This document shows positions 34,225 through 42,390 of a stretch of DNA of 64,000 bases, in pieces. The notes below the pieces were generated by a model. The model saw only the letters and a program-made list of their open reading frames with translations, made no database searches and was not told the origin of the DNA. Position 1 is the first letter of the stretch, and the number at the start of each line of letters is the position of its first letter. Source of the DNA: Streptomyces sp. NBC_01262 (GTDB lineage: Bacteria > Actinomycetota > Actinomycetes > Streptomycetales > Streptomycetaceae); NCBI RefSeq assembly GCF_036226365.1, contig NZ_CP108462.1, forward strand, positions 7,038,501 to 7,102,500, in the 5' to 3' direction. The translations under genes and the position numbers were made by a program.

Positions 34225-34574
34225 GCCCCGGTCGCCCGCCGGCGGCGCACGACGAACACCGCCGAGCCGCCCAGCACGAGCAGCGCGGCGGCGCCCCCGC
34301 CGACCAGCCCCTCCTGGGACCCGGACCCGGACTTCCCGGTCACCGCCACCACACCGGTGTCCGGCGCTCCGTTGGGTACGCGGCCGACCTGGGTCGGGGC
34401 GGCCGACGGGGCGGTGGTCGCGTCCCGGGTCGGGGCGGCGGACGGGGAGGCGGTCGCCGCGCGGGTGGCCGAGGGGACCGGGCTGGGGGACGTTCCGTCG
34501 GCGAACGCGGGTACGGCGCTCGCCAGGACGGCGGTGGCCGCGAGTGCCGTGGCCGTGAGGACAGTTCGGCGCAT
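34221..34574 (-). CDS. Putative sortase substrate with C-terminal sorting signal
   Basis: 117 residues. Signal peptide ends after AFA (about 25). A Ser/Thr/Pro/Ala-rich spacer precedes VPNGAPDTG (66-74), a hydrophobic helix (91-109) and a tail RRRR: the tripartite architecture of a cell-wall sorting signal, with an LPXTG-like PDTG core. Similar NGAPDTG motifs often occur in the gene beside class F sortases, but the cleavage site is unproven. It lacks any folded domain, so its role may be as a wall spacer or stalk. Coupled by 4-bp overlap to the sortase. Confidence 0.8.
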   Translation of the reverse strand: MRRTVLTATALAATAVLASAVPAFADGTSPSPVPSATRAATASPSAAPTRDATTAPSAAPTQVGRVPNGAPDTGVVAVTGKSGSGSQEGLVGGGAAALLVLGGSAVFVVRRRRATGA

Positions 34575-34804
34575 GATCGCTCTCTTTCGTCGGTGTTACG
34601 GATCGAGCCAAGAGACGAGGCGGCGACGAACTCGGTTGTAAAGAGATGGCAAAGCCGCCGACCGAGACGAATGATCACGTTTCGGTGACAGAAGTGGAGT
34701 TTGTGCGTCCGAAAGGTGGTGGAATTCCAAACCATCACCGAAGGTGATTTTTCCGGGACGGCATGTGATGTGCGGCGCGGTCGAGTTCATGAGGAGACGT
34801 CAAA

Positions 34805-35548
34805 GTGACACATCAGCACCATTTGTGGTCAAGTGCGGTCTATCCGGCCTTCGCGTACGCGATCGCCTTCGTCGGCGCGGCGCTCGGGCTCGCCTGCGCG
34901 AGCCGCCTGCACGCGGTGGGGCTGCGCAAGGGGAAGACCTGGCTGGCCGCCGGCGCCCTGTCGCTGGGGTCGGGCATCTGGGGCATGCACTTCGTCGGGA
35001 TGCTCGGCTACACCATCGACGGTGTGACGCTCAACTACGACGTCGGGCTCACCGTGTTGAGCTGGGTGGTCGCCGTACTCGTCGTCGGCGTCGGCATGCT
35101 GGTCGCCGGGCGCGGGCGGTCGTGGCCCTCGCTGCTGGCGGGCGGCGTGCTGGCGGGGCTCGGCGTGGGCGCGATGCACTACATCGGGATGGGCGCCGTA
35201 CGGATGTCCGGCGCGATGGAGTACAACGCCTCCGTGGTCGTACTCTCCCTGGTCATCGCCGTCGTGGCGGCCACCGCCGCGCTGTGGGCGACCCTGCGGG
35301 TCAAGGGCGTACTGCCCATCGTGGGCGCCGCGTTGGTCATGGGGCTGGCGGTCACCGGCATGCACTACACCGGCATGCTCGCGGTCACACCGGAGGTCAT
35401 CGGCAACGGCGCCTCCGACAGCGGGGTCCCGGCGCTGTCCTTCGTCGTGCCGCTGGTGACCGGACTGAGCCTGGTCGTCCTGGTCGTGACCTTCGCCGTG
35501 CTGATGAACCCGCTGGAGGAGACGATCCGCCGCGCGGCGGACGCCTAA
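34805..35548 (+). CDS. MHYT-domain integral membrane sensor
   Basis: 247 residues from GTG 34805 (GAGGAG upstream). Seven hydrophobic helices carry three MHYT-type motifs: GMHFVGM (about 60), AMHYIGM (about 125) and GMHYTGM (about 190). MHYT domains were proposed to bind copper and sense oxygen, CO or NO, usually coupled to GGDEF/EAL domains. Here the protein consists of the membrane domain alone, with a 12-residue tail, so it must signal through a partner or act otherwise. It stands alone, upstream of the ABC operon on the same strand. Confidence 0.87.
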   Translation: MTHQHHLWSSAVYPAFAYAIAFVGAALGLACASRLHAVGLRKGKTWLAAGALSLGSGIWGMHFVGMLGYTIDGVTLNYDVGLTVLSWVVAVLVVGVGMLVAGRGRSWPSLLAGGVLAGLGVGAMHYIGMGAVRMSGAMEYNASVVVLSLVIAVVAATAALWATLRVKGVLPIVGAALVMGLAVTGMHYTGMLAVTPEVIGNGASDSGVPALSFVVPLVTGLSLVVLVVTFAVLMNPLEETIRRAADA

Positions 35549-35634
35549 GACCTGCCAACGGGCCTGACATTTGTCATCGAAGTCGGTGACACCGCGCACC
35601 GTTCCGGGCGCCCGCGAGGCCTGACGCTGGATCC

Positions 35635-36570
35635 ATGGACATGGACAGCGGGGAGAGAGTGATCGAGGCAGCCGGAGTGCGCCGCAGTTACGGGGGCGGG
35701 CCCGGGGACGGCTTCGAAGCGGTACGGGGAGTGTCCTTCGAGGTGGCGCGCGGCGAGCTGTTCGCGCTGCTGGGGACCAACGGGGCGGGGAAGACCTCCA
35801 CGGTCGAGCTGCTGGAGGGGCTGGCCCGGCCGAGCGGCGGCATGGTGAGGGTCCTCGGGCGGGATCCGTACGCCGAACGGGCCCGGGTGCGGCCGAGGAT
35901 CGGCGTGATGCTGCAGGAAGGGGGCTTTCCCGCGGAGCTGACGGTGGGGGAGACGGCCCGGATGTGGGCGGGCTGCGTGAGCGGGGCCCGGCCGGTGGAC
36001 GAGGCCCTGGCGATGGTGGGGCTGGCGGCCCGGCGCGAGGTGCGGACCAAGCAGCTGTCGGGGGGCGAACGACGGCGGCTCGACCTGGGACTGGCTCTGC
36101 TGGGACGGCCCGAGGTGCTCTTCCTGGACGAGCCGACGACCGGGCTGGACGCCGAAGGGCGCCGGGACACCTGGGAGTTGGTCCGGGAGCTGCGGGCGGA
36201 CGGCACGACCGTGCTGCTGACCACGCACTACCTGGAGGAGGCCGAGGCACTCGCCGACCGGCTGGCCATCATGCGCGACGGCCGGATCGTGGCCACCGGC
36301 ACCCCCGCCGAGGTGGCGGGCGGGCGCCCGGCCCGGATCACCTTCGGGCTGCCGGACGGCTGGTCGCCCGGCGACCTGCCGGTTCAGGTCCAGGGGTACG
36401 AGGAGCACGAGGGGCGGGTCGTGCTGCACACGGACCGGCTGCAACAGGCGCTGACGGCTCTGCTGCGCTGGGCGGCGGACAACGACGTACGGCTGGAACG
36501 GCTGGACGCGCGGGAGGCGTCGCTGGAGGAGGCCTTCCTGGCGATCGTGGACGGAGGTGTCCGGTCATGA
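35635..36570 (+). CDS. ABC transporter ATP-binding protein (drug/lipid exporter type)
   Basis: 311 residues. Walker A GTNGAGKTS, signature LSGGERRRL, Walker B VLFLDEPTTGLD and the switch His in TTHYLEEAE match the DrrA/CcmA exporter class. The C-terminal 80 residues (LPDGWSPGDL onwards) resemble the DUF4162 extension of that class. It couples by ATGA overlap to the permease at 36567. The operon continues with a sensor kinase and response regulator, a design often used for stress by membrane-active agents or for antibiotic export. Cargo unknown. Confidence 0.9.
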   Translation: MDMDSGERVIEAAGVRRSYGGGPGDGFEAVRGVSFEVARGELFALLGTNGAGKTSTVELLEGLARPSGGMVRVLGRDPYAERARVRPRIGVMLQEGGFPAELTVGETARMWAGCVSGARPVDEALAMVGLAARREVRTKQLSGGERRRLDLGLALLGRPEVLFLDEPTTGLDAEGRRDTWELVRELRADGTTVLLTTHYLEEAEALADRLAIMRDGRIVATGTPAEVAGGRPARITFGLPDGWSPGDLPVQVQGYEEHEGRVVLHTDRLQQALTALLRWAADNDVRLERLDAREASLEEAFLAIVDGGVRS

Positions 36571-37331
36571 ACTCCTTTGCGAACTTCTCGACTTCGACGA
36601 TGGCCGCCCTGGCGCGGGCCGAGCTCACCCTGCTGTGGCGGAACCGTACGGCCATGGTCACCGCGCTGCTGCTGCCGGCCGCCATGGTGGCGGCGATACG
36701 CCCGACGGTCAGCCAGTTCGAGGGCGCCGACGAGCTCTCGATGAGCGGCGGCATCGGCTTCGTCCTGGTCTTCGTCGTCTACTACAACCTGGTGACCGCC
36801 TACGTCGCCCGGCGCGAGGAGCTGGTCCTCAAGCGGCTGCGCAGCGGCGAGCCGACCGACCTGGAGATCCTGGCCGGGAGCGCGCTGCCCGCGGTGTCGC
36901 TGGCCCTGGCGCAGTGCGCGGTGCTGTTGGCCTCCGGGGCGCTGCTGCTGGACCTCGGTGTCCCCCGCAGGCCGGATCTGCTGCTGGCCGGGCTGGGGCT
37001 GGGCCTGGTCATGATGGCAGCGCTGGCCGCCGCGTCCACGGTCTTCACCCGGAATGTCGAGCTGGCCCAGATCACCACGATGCCGCTGCTGCTGGCCTCC
37101 CTGGTGGGCTCGGGGCTGGTCGTCCCGCTGGACGAACTGCCGCACGTCATGGCCGAGCTGTGCCAACTGCTGCCGCTGTCCCCGGTGATGACCCTCGTAC
37201 GGGCCGGCTGGCTCGGCGGCCCGGAGGCGGGAGCGTACGAGGTGCTGAAAGCGCTGGCCACGGCGCTGGCCTGGACGGCGCTGGCCGTGTTTGCTGTACG
37301 ACGGTGGTTCCGCTGGGAACCGCGACGATGA
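36567..37331 (+). CDS. ABC-2-type transporter permease
   Basis: 254 residues with six hydrophobic segments. N-terminal TMAALARAELTLLWRNRTAM is typical of the pre-TM1 amphipathic helix of ABC-2 permeases. ATG 36567 overlaps the ATPase stop (ATGA); the in-frame extension to 35964 is an artefact. It forms the export channel with the preceding ATPase. The downstream kinase starts about 30 bp after its stop. Confidence 0.88.
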   Translation: MNSFANFSTSTMAALARAELTLLWRNRTAMVTALLLPAAMVAAIRPTVSQFEGADELSMSGGIGFVLVFVVYYNLVTAYVARREELVLKRLRSGEPTDLEILAGSALPAVSLALAQCAVLLASGALLLDLGVPRRPDLLLAGLGLGLVMMAALAAASTVFTRNVELAQITTMPLLLASLVGSGLVVPLDELPHVMAELCQLLPLSPVMTLVRAGWLGGPEAGAYEVLKALATALAWTALAVFAVRRWFRWEPRR

Positions 37332-37360
37332 GGGCCGATGACGGGCGGGGAGGGACGGGG

Positions 37361-38548
37361 ATGTCCAGGCTGACCGGCTGGTGGGACCGGCGCAGCGACG
37401 CCGCCCGGGTCGAGCTGTACATGCGGTGGTCCTTCCACTCCTTCGCGCTGCTGGAGGTCGGGGCGGTCGTGCTGGTGACCAGCCAGCCCGGTACTCCGGT
37501 CTGGTTCCGGGTCGGCGTGACCGGGCTGGTGGCCGTGCACGCCGTGCTGTGCGCGGTGCTGTCGGCCCGCGCCCTGGACTGGATCCTGGGCCGCCGTGCC
37601 CGCCCGGACCGGCTGCTCGTCGCCGTGGCCGCGCTGTCCGCGGGCGGCGCCGTGGCGACGCTGGCGCTGCGCGCGGCCGGTGCCGTCCCGGACGCCGCGG
37701 ATGTGCCGATCCCCGTGGTCTGCTTCACCTCCTTCGGCCTGGGCGCGGTGGTCCTGGTCATCCGCCGGACGCGCCGGATGCTGTACGCGGTGCTCGGCAC
37801 CGCCGTCGGCACGGCGGCGGTGGCCGCGGCGCTGGGGCTGCCGGCCGAGGAGGCCTTCCCGATGGCTTTCGTGGTGCTCATGACGAGCGTCGCGTGGGTG
37901 ACCACCTGTGGTCTGTCAGCCTGGCTGGTGCGCACCGTCTGGGACCTGGACGCGGCCCGCGAACTCCAGTCGCGGCTCGCGGTGGCGGAGGAACGGCTGA
38001 GGTTCGGGCGGGACCTGCACGATGTGATGGGGAGCAACCTGGCGGTGATCGCCCTCAAGAGCGAGCTGGCCGTCCAACTGGCCCGCCGGGGGGAGCCGGA
38101 GGCGCTGGAGCAGATGATCGAGGTGCAGCGGATCGCGCAGGAGTCGCAGCGCGAGGTGCGCGATGTCGTACGCGGCTACCGCCGGGCGGACCTCGCGGTC
38201 GAGCTGGCCGGGGCGCTGTCCGTACTGCGGGCGGCGGGTGTCGACGGCCGGGCCGAGGGGGACAACGGGAGCGCGCTGCCGCCCGGCGTACAGGCGGCCC
38301 TGGCCTGGGTCATCCGCGAGGCCACGACCAATGTGCTGCGGCACAGCGAGGCGAGGCGCTGCACCATCCGGCTGTCCGTCGGGTCCTCCGTCGTCCTCGC
38401 GGTCGAGAACGACGGTGTCCCCGAGCCCGCCGGGGACGGCGCCGGCGGCTCCGGCCTGGCCGGACTGCGCGAACGGCTGGCCGCCCAGGGCGGCACCCTG
38501 ACCGCCGAGCCGGGGCCGGGCTCCTTCCTCCTCACGGCGACCGTATGA
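37361..38548 (+). CDS. NarL/DesK-type sensor histidine kinase
   Basis: 395 residues from ATG 37361 with GGGAGGGACGGGG upstream; an ATG at 37328 overlapping the permease stop is an alternative. Five or six membrane helices occupy residues 20-190. A HisKA_3 dimerisation domain has the phospho-acceptor His220 in RDLHDVMGSN. The HATPase domain shows IREATTNVLRHSEA and GSGLAGLRERL. It phosphorylates the response regulator encoded next. Genomic coupling to an ABC exporter points to sensing of membrane stress or the exported compound, as in DesKR-like systems. Confidence 0.9.
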   Translation: MSRLTGWWDRRSDAARVELYMRWSFHSFALLEVGAVVLVTSQPGTPVWFRVGVTGLVAVHAVLCAVLSARALDWILGRRARPDRLLVAVAALSAGGAVATLALRAAGAVPDAADVPIPVVCFTSFGLGAVVLVIRRTRRMLYAVLGTAVGTAAVAAALGLPAEEAFPMAFVVLMTSVAWVTTCGLSAWLVRTVWDLDAARELQSRLAVAEERLRFGRDLHDVMGSNLAVIALKSELAVQLARRGEPEALEQMIEVQRIAQESQREVRDVVRGYRRADLAVELAGALSVLRAAGVDGRAEGDNGSALPPGVQAALAWVIREATTNVLRHSEARRCTIRLSVGSSVVLAVENDGVPEPAGDGAGGSGLAGLRERLAAQGGTLTAEPGPGSFLLTATV

Positions 38549-39186
38549 ACGGTATGAGCGGCGAGCGCATCCGGGTCCTCCTCGCCGACGACGAGCACCT
38601 CATCCGGGGCGCGTTGGCCGCCCTGCTGTCCTACGAGGACGATCTGCTGGTCGTCGCCGAGGCCGCCTCCGGCCCCGAGGCGATCGCCATGGCGCTGGCC
38701 CACCGCCCCGACATCGCGGTGCTGGACCTGCAGATGCCCGGCGGCCCGGGGGCGGCCGACGGCGTCGACGTCGCCACCGCCCTGCGGGACCGGCTCCCCG
38801 GCTGCCGCACGATGATCGTCACCGGCCACGGCCGGCCCGGCCACCTCAAGCGGGCGCTGGCCGCCGGCGTACGCGGCTTCGTGCCCAAGACCGTGTCCGC
38901 CGAGCGGCTCGCCGAGATCATCCGTACCGTCCATGCCGGAGGCCGCTACGTCGACCCCGAACTCGCCGCCGACGCCATCAGCGCCGGTGCCTCGCCCCTC
39001 ACCGCCCGCGAGACCGAACTCCTCGAACTCGCCGCCGACGGCGCCCCGATAGCCGACATCGCCCGTCGCGCCTCGCTCTCCCCGGGCACCGTCCGCAACT
39101 ATCTGTCCTCCGCCGCCGCCAAGCTCTCGGCCGGGAACCGCCACACGGCGGTGCGCGCCGCCCGCGAGCGCGGCTGGATTCCGTAG
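38545..39186 (+). CDS. NarL/DesR-type response regulator
   Basis: 213 residues, start ATG 38545 overlapping the kinase stop (ATGA). Receiver: VLLADDEHLI acidic pocket, Asp61 in VLDLQMPGG, and FVPKTVSAE lysine. Output: LuxR HTH (LTARETELLELAADG, SPGTVRNYLSSAAAK). It is the last gene of the ABC-kinase-regulator operon and probably activates it. Cognate promoter not identified in the sequence. Confidence 0.9.
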   Translation: MNGMSGERIRVLLADDEHLIRGALAALLSYEDDLLVVAEAASGPEAIAMALAHRPDIAVLDLQMPGGPGAADGVDVATALRDRLPGCRTMIVTGHGRPGHLKRALAAGVRGFVPKTVSAERLAEIIRTVHAGGRYVDPELAADAISAGASPLTARETELLELAADGAPIADIARRASLSPGTVRNYLSSAAAKLSAGNRHTAVRAARERGWIP

Positions 39187-39244
39187 GGGGTCTCCCGCGG
39201 AGCCCGGAATTTTGCGCAAAAGTTCCTGCGGCTCACGGGGCGCA

Positions 39245-39715
39245 ATGGCTATGGTCATTTGTGTGACAGCCACGTCCGACTCAACCGATCGGTCACGGAG
39301 GTCGTCCTTACCTCCGCCTCCGCCCCGGTTGAAGCCGAGACAGCTGGCTCGCAATGTCTGGCGATCAAGAGCACAGTTGGGTCAGCTCCCGTACTGGCTG
39401 GTGTTCCGGGGCGGACCGATCTTTCTCGGGGTCGCGGCGGCGTTCGTGGTCAGCGGGGTCATGATCGGCTGGGGCGATTCGTACGACGTGCTGCTGGGCA
39501 TCGAGTCCCCTCGCTCCAGCGGGAACAACGCCGCGACGTGGATGCTCTCGCTGGTCGGCTGGCTTGGGGTCCCCTCCCTGATCGGGGCGGTCGCGGGGCA
39601 CATCGTCTCGGCCGGGATCACCGCACGGAGGAAGGCGACGTACGAGGAGATCGTGGATCTCATACGCCGTGAACTGCCCGGCCCGGGGCCCGGGCGGCGA
39701 CGGGGGAAGGGGTGA
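39245..39715 (+). CDS. Small two-helix membrane protein, DUF6313-like
   Basis: About 156 residues. Several starts are in frame (TTG 39212, ATG 39245, GTG 39263) and none has a clear ribosome site; ATG 39245 is chosen for consistency. A basic N-terminus precedes two hydrophobic segments (GGPIFLGVAAAFVVSGVMIGW and a second around LVGWLGVPSLIGAVAGHIV) and a C-terminal helix YEEIVDLIRREL. Resembles small Streptomyces proteins annotated DUF6313, of unknown function. It starts a run of four small genes with lower GC than neighbours. Confidence 0.65.
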   Translation: MAMVICVTATSDSTDRSRRSSLPPPPPRLKPRQLARNVWRSRAQLGQLPYWLVFRGGPIFLGVAAAFVVSGVMIGWGDSYDVLLGIESPRSSGNNAATWMLSLVGWLGVPSLIGAVAGHIVSAGITARRKATYEEIVDLIRRELPGPGPGRRRGKG

Positions 39716-39718
39716 CGG

Positions 39719-40003
39719 GTGAGGGCGCGAGTGCCGGTGACCAGGATCCGGAGCCTCGGTGATCCGGACGGCGATCCGGACGACCTTGAATTCGACCTGG
39801 ACTTCGCCAAGTTACATCCAGGGGGTTGGGATGAAGCCCAGGATCACTGGGAACAAGTAGTAGTGATGTTTCTCAACTGCGATCAGGTGAATGATCGCAA
39901 GGCCTCGGAATCGATGGCTTTCGCTGAGGACGCCGCCAAGCGGGTGCTGTGGCCGCTGGCGGTGGACGAGCGTTGCCCGAAATGCAGGCGGGTGGGCGGT
40001 TAG
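39719..40003 (+). CDS. Small protein of unknown function, contains a TTA codon
   Basis: 94 residues, GTG 39719, just behind the previous stop. Acidic middle (DPDGDPDDLEFDLDFAKL), C-terminal CxxC (ERCPKCRR) that could bind a metal. Codon 32 is TTA (39812-39814), so translation should depend on the rare leucyl-tRNA of bldA, which limits expression to late growth. The DNA here has lower GC than around it. No family recognised. Confidence 0.6.
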   Translation: MRARVPVTRIRSLGDPDGDPDDLEFDLDFAKLHPGGWDEAQDHWEQVVVMFLNCDQVNDRKASESMAFAEDAAKRVLWPLAVDERCPKCRRVGG

Positions 40004-40005
40004 TG

Positions 40006-40239
40006 ATGCCGGTTGGCAAGGTGAGCAAGGACAGCGTGTCCGATGTCTGTCGTGAGCTGCTGAAGTCGGCGTATCCGCACGACCAGAGCGCCGTAGCCGG
40101 CGAAGTGGTCGGGTACTTCACGGAGATCGCGCAGGACTCGGCGAAGGTGGACGGCCGCAAGGGCGCCCAGCGCGAACTGGAGCAGCTGGAGTGGCTGATG
40201 GCGCTGGAGCGGGGGCGGATCAAGAAGCAGGACCGCTGA
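40006..40239 (+). CDS. Small helical protein of unknown function
   Basis: 77 residues from ATG 40006 (GTG 40003 adjacent). Predominantly helical and charged (LLKSAYPHDQSAVAGEVVGYF, then AQRELEQLEWLM), ending in a basic tail KKQDR. Overlaps the previous gene's end, so probably co-translated with it. No recognisable domain; may be a toxin-antitoxin-like or regulatory partner of the 94-residue protein, but nothing shows this. Confidence 0.55.
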   Translation: MPVGKVSKDSVSDVCRELLKSAYPHDQSAVAGEVVGYFTEIAQDSAKVDGRKGAQRELEQLEWLMALERGRIKKQDR

Positions 40240-40313
40240 GCCGGAGCCGCAGGGCGTTACGCGTTTACGCCACGGTCCGCCACCCTTCCCAAGTGCGCAA
40301 ACGGCCGACCAGC

Positions 40314-40784
40314 ATGGACGGCATGGTTGCTGTCGCTTCGAAGAGGGCGGTGGAGTGGCTCGCTGCTGCCGCTCTCGATCCGCGTGAGTGCAAAAGGCAA
40401 TGGGAGTACGGCGAGAACGGCACCGTGCTGCTGGCGGCCGGGCGGTTCTGGGATGTGCTGATCCTCCCGGAGGACCTGGGGCTGCTGGCCCTGGACATCC
40501 TGCTGTGCATCCCGCAGTGCGAACCCGGGCCCACGCTCGCCGACTTCGGGGCCCGGCGGATCGGATTCTTCCTGCCCCCGGACCCGTCGAGCCGCTGGAT
40601 CGGCACCGGGATCCGCTACGCGGGCAAGGGAGCCTGGATCGTGGTGCCGACGCCGGCCCGGGGGAGCGGGGCCATCCAGTGGCTGGTGCCGCCCGACGGC
40701 AGCGGGGTGCTGTATTCGGCGGGCGCGCTGGAGCTGGCCATTCATGAGGCGGCGGCGGAGCTGGCCCGTCAACTGGTGGGCTGA
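40314..40784 (+). CDS. Hypothetical protein, distantly like prim-pol N-terminal domains
   Basis: 156 residues from ATG 40314 (a second ATG at 40323). The order of blocks VLLAAGRFWDVLILPE, GPTLADFGARRIGFFLPP and GAWIVVPTPARG follows that of small Streptomyces proteins related to bifunctional primase/polymerase N-terminal domains, but the catalytic acidic residues are not evident. Its stop lies 16 bp beyond the stop of the convergent sigma-factor gene, so the two 3' ends overlap. No clear role. Confidence 0.6.
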   Translation: MDGMVAVASKRAVEWLAAAALDPRECKRQWEYGENGTVLLAAGRFWDVLILPEDLGLLALDILLCIPQCEPGPTLADFGARRIGFFLPPDPSSRWIGTGIRYAGKGAWIVVPTPARGSGAIQWLVPPDGSGVLYSAGALELAIHEAAAELARQLVG

Positions 40785-41623
40785 ACCGCCCGGTTGTCGG
40801 GCGCGGGCGCCTCGGCCAGCAGGCCGTCCCGCAGGGTCGACAGGATCCGCTTCAGGATCCGGCACACGTGCATCTGGGAGACCCCTATCCGGTCGGCGAT
40901 CTCGGTCTGGGTGAGCTCCGCGCCGAAGCGCAGCGACAGGATCGTGCGGTCGCGCTCGTCGAGCCCGGCGATCAGCGGCTTGAGGCTGACGAGGTCGTCC
41001 ACCCGTTCCAGGGACGGGTCCATGCGCCCGAGGTGTGCGGTGATGGTGCTCTCGACGCCGTCCTCGTCGATGGTGGCGTCCAGGGACGACGCGGTGTAGG
41101 CGTTGTCCGTGGCGGTCCGGGCCTCGGTGATCTCGGCCTCGGTGACCTGCAGTTGGGCGGCGAGTTCGGGGGTGGTCGGATCGCGGCCGAGCTGCTTGCC
41201 GAGCGTCTCGGTGGCCCGGGCAATGTCGATCCGGGCCTCCTGCAGCCGGCGCGGCACATGCGCGGCCCAGCTCGTGTCGCGGAAGAAGCGCTTCATCTCC
41301 CCGACGATGGTCGGCAGGGCGAAGCTGGTGAACTCCACTCCGCGCTGGATGTCGAAGCGGTCCACCGCCTTGATCAGCCCGATCGTGCCGACCTGCATGA
41401 TGTCGTCGAGTTGCGAGTTACGGGACTGGAAGCGGCGTGCGGCGAACCGCACCAGGGTGAGGTTGAGCTCGATGAGGGTGTTGCGCACGTACTGGTACTC
41501 GTGCGTGCCCTCTTCCAGCTCCCTCATCCGGGCGAACATCACCTTGGACAGGGCGCGCGCTTCGGCGCTGTCATGTGCAGCCGTTGCTATCACCTTACGA
41601 TCGTCGCGCCGGAGGAGTAACAT
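40769..41623 (-). CDS. SigB/SigF-family RNA polymerase sigma factor
   Basis: 284 residues if ATG 41623 is the start; GTG 41593, with TAAGG upstream, is a serious alternative. With ATG 41623 the second codon is TTA, making the protein bldA-dependent. Region 2 (LVRFAARRFQSRNSQLDDIMQVG, then FTSFALPTIVGEMKRFFRD), region 3, and region 4 HTH (ELTQTEIADRIGVSQMHVCR) are all intact. Family members control stress response and sporulation and are gated by anti-sigma/anti-anti-sigma switches. A TTGACA overlaps the ATG region, which could be promoter rather than coding. Divergent from a winged-helix gene. Confidence 0.9.
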   Translation of the reverse strand: MLLLRRDDRKVIATAAHDSAEARALSKVMFARMRELEEGTHEYQYVRNTLIELNLTLVRFAARRFQSRNSQLDDIMQVGTIGLIKAVDRFDIQRGVEFTSFALPTIVGEMKRFFRDTSWAAHVPRRLQEARIDIARATETLGKQLGRDPTTPELAAQLQVTEAEITEARTATDNAYTASSLDATIDEDGVESTITAHLGRMDPSLERVDDLVSLKPLIAGLDERDRTILSLRFGAELTQTEIADRIGVSQMHVCRILKRILSTLRDGLLAEAPAPDNRAVQPTS

Positions 41624-41690
41624 GTCAACGGATACGTGAAATAATTTTCGGCAATCATGGTTCGTGATTCATGGCTCGTACGAGGAGAGC

Positions 41691-42032
41691 ATGACAACAC
41701 CCGACCCCGCACCCAAGGGTGAGTCACCCAACGGGCGCTGGACATTTCTCACCAACCACGCTCGCGTGCTCCTGGAACTCGCCCGGGAGCCGGGCGCGCG
41801 GATGCGGGATGTGGCGGACCACATCGGCATCACCGAACGGGCGGTGCAGGGGATCGTCGCCGACCTCGAGACCGCGGGTTATCTGACCAAGGTCCGGGTC
41901 GGCCGGCGTAACCGGTACACCATCAATCCGGCCAGCCACTTCCGTCACCAGGCGGAGGCCCTTCACTTCGTCGGCGATCTGCTCAATGTCTTCGCCCATG
42001 ACCCCGAGGCGCATGTGATATCCGGAGATTGA
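41691..42032 (+). CDS. Small winged-helix transcriptional regulator (MarR/ArsR-like)
   Basis: 113 residues from ATG 41691 with GAGGAG nine bases upstream. Nearly the whole protein is a winged-helix DNA-binding domain: HARVLLELAREPGARMRDVADHIG, TERAVQGIVADLETAGYL, wing KVRVGRRNRYTI. No sensor domain is present. It precedes the polyketide cassette by 100 bp on the same strand and is divergent from the sigma factor, so it might control either. A ligand-free repressor or activator; role inferred. Confidence 0.8.
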   Translation: MTTPDPAPKGESPNGRWTFLTNHARVLLELAREPGARMRDVADHIGITERAVQGIVADLETAGYLTKVRVGRRNRYTINPASHFRHQAEALHFVGDLLNVFAHDPEAHVISGD

Positions 42033-42132
42033 TGACCCGTCCGGGTGGACCCGGCGGCCGTCGCGTGACGGTCCCCCCAACTGTGGGGACCGTTTGTGTG
42101 ATTAATCGGCCGTCTGGTTGTTGGAGGTACCC

Positions 42133-42390
42133 GTGACGTCTGTGACCGATACTCAGTTCAGTGACAGCGACCTGGCCACGCTGCTGCTCGCCGTCGGCGC
42201 CGAGCCGCCCGTCGGCCCGGGGGTCTTCGAGGACTCCTTCCGGGACCTCGACCTGGACTCGCTGGCCCGCACCGAGATCGCCGCGCGCGTCGTGGAGCGC
42301 TGGGGCGTCGACGTGGAGGAACGACTGACCCCCGAGACCACCCCCGCGCAGCTGCGCAGCATGGTCGAGGGCGAGGTGGCGGGGCGATGA
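42133..42390 (+). CDS. Acyl carrier protein of type II polyketide synthase
   Basis: 85 residues from GTG 42133 (TTGGAGG upstream). The phosphopantetheine attachment Ser43 lies in DLDLDSLART. Two acidic helices flank it. Its stop overlaps the next start (ATGA). It carries the growing polyketide between the KS pair and the cyclase. In most type II clusters the ACP follows KS-alpha and KS-beta; here it comes first. Confidence 0.88.
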   Translation: MTSVTDTQFSDSDLATLLLAVGAEPPVGPGVFEDSFRDLDLDSLARTEIAARVVERWGVDVEERLTPETTPAQLRSMVEGEVAGR

